Below, piece by piece: positions 13,597 to 14,250 of a DNA stretch of 14,250 nt. The notes under the pieces were generated by a model. The model ran no database searches, had not been told where the DNA came from, and saw only the letters and a list, made by a program, of their open reading frames with translations. Source of the DNA: Bacteroidota bacterium (GTDB lineage: Bacteria; Bacteroidota; Bacteroidia; Chitinophagales; UBA2359); contig JAHDCM010000032.1 in assembly GCA_020629895.1 (NCBI GenBank), positions 1-14,250 on the forward strand, given 5' to 3'. Position 1 is the first letter of the stretch; every line of letters starts with the position of its first letter. The translations under genes and the position numbers were made by a program.

Positions 13597-14250
13597 ATGG
13601 AGAAAACTATAAAATGGCGACTGGCACAGTATCTCGAATTGATCTGGTGGAAACAGTATTTACAAAAAAAATCTAAAGCTGACTATTTAGCTTGGAAAAA
13701 AGATTACTGGAATAATTTATTAAAAAAACTACCGCTTACAACACCTTTTCCCAAAACTGCCACCGTTTTAGATGCAGGTTGTGGGCCAGCGGGCATGTTT
13801 ATCGCCTTGCATAAAAGTTATCAAGTTACAGCTCTCGATCCCTTACTAGATCGCTATGAGACAGAAGTACCGCATTTTTCCAAACAAGATTATCCGCAAG
13901 TAAATTTTCATGCCTTACCCATCGAATTATTGGAAGGATCAGAAAATTATGAAGTCGTTTGTTGTATGAATGTGATTAACCATGTGGTTAATATTCAACA
14001 GAGCATGGATACACTAGTAAGAGTGCTACAAAAAGGAGGCTTATTTTTACTGACCATAGATGCGCATAATTATGCTTTTTTTAAACATCTTTTTCGTACC
14101 ATCCCAGGCGATATGTTGCATCCACACCAGTATGATTTGAAGGAGTATGAGCGAATGATGACGAGTAGGGGAGTACAGTTAGAAGCCAGTATCCTTATAA
14201 AAGAAGAATTTTTCTTTGATCATTACCTGTTAGTCGGAAGAAAAGCATAG
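13597..14250 (+). CDS. Class I SAM-dependent methyltransferase
   Basis: A complete 217-residue protein with its TAG stop at the last base of the window. After an N-terminal helical region with many Trp and Lys residues (YLELIWWKQYLQKKSKADYL), motif I is VLDAGCGPAG (residues 57-66), followed by VTALDPL as acidic motif (strand 2) and YEVVCCMNVINHV as motif IV, then LLTIDAH. This is a Methyltransf_11/UbiE-like Rossmann fold that transfers a methyl group from S-adenosylmethionine. The acceptor (small molecule, lipid or protein) cannot be told from the sequence. No signal peptide; cytoplasmic. It is divergent from the Smr gene across 121 nt. Confidence 0.88.
   Translation: MEKTIKWRLAQYLELIWWKQYLQKKSKADYLAWKKDYWNNLLKKLPLTTPFPKTATVLDAGCGPAGMFIALHKSYQVTALDPLLDRYETEVPHFSKQDYPQVNFHALPIELLEGSENYEVVCCMNVINHVVNIQQSMDTLVRVLQKGGLFLLTIDAHNYAFFKHLFRTIPGDMLHPHQYDLKEYERMMTSRGVQLEASILIKEEFFFDHYLLVGRKA

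Overview
The window reads as a chromosomal segment of a Bacteroidota bacterium with an AT-rich genome. The main evidence is a type IX secretion (T9SS) sorting domain, a DUF2027-plus-Smr protein, a Bacteroidota-type stand-alone GreA/GreB-like protein, lipoproteins with lipoboxes, and the absence of Shine-Dalgarno sequences ahead of starts, with A/T-rich leaders instead. My guess is a Saprospiria-like marine lineage, but the sequence alone does not prove the class. I found no phage genes, transposase, CRISPR array or defence cluster; most of the window is ordinary core and accessory chromosome.

Layout. At 1-623 (minus) is the N-terminal part of a tail-specific protease (Prc/Tsp), cut by the window edge. 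Divergent from it is a lipoprotein of unknown function (788-2041), followed by a structured repeat (copy A). At 2486-2668 (minus) lies rpsU (bS21), apparently starting with TTG. Divergent from rpsU is a likely three-gene operon: a DsbA-superfamily thiol oxidoreductase, a GreA/GreB-like factor and a lipocalin-like lipoprotein (2780-4492). It meets a GlsB/YeaQ-type membrane protein (4549-4839, minus) across a hairpin terminator. A family GH1 beta-glycosidase (5044-6378) and an SDR oxidoreductase (6702-7538) are both on the minus strand and are separated by copy B of the structured repeat. A T9SS-secreted protein with thrombospondin type-3 repeats (7752-9017, plus) converges on a membrane-anchored protein with a strongly acidic tail (9035-10150, minus). 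Next come a sigma-54-dependent response regulator (10235-11605, minus), a gene-free stretch with a tandem 22-bp direct repeat, the RNase P RNA gene (about 11990-12391, minus), a DUF2027-Smr protein that ends 7 nt before rnpB (12399-13475, minus), and a class I SAM methyltransferase (13597-14250, plus).

The most interesting non-coding signal is the structured repeat. Two copies of about 200-217 nt each start 3-6 nt after a stop codon and lie in the same orientation as the upstream gene. They share a 10-nt head, an identical 24-nt block and a 35-nt tail (33/35 identical). Between head and 24-nt block each carries a long hairpin, and the two stem sequences are unrelated. This suggests a family of 3'-end-associated elements whose hairpin structure, not its sequence, is kept. 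Other points worth a look are the TTG start of rpsU, a second CxxC in the DsbA-like protein, a GSFTSA variant of the GAFTGA loop in the sigma-54 activator, and the tight smr-rnpB junction.
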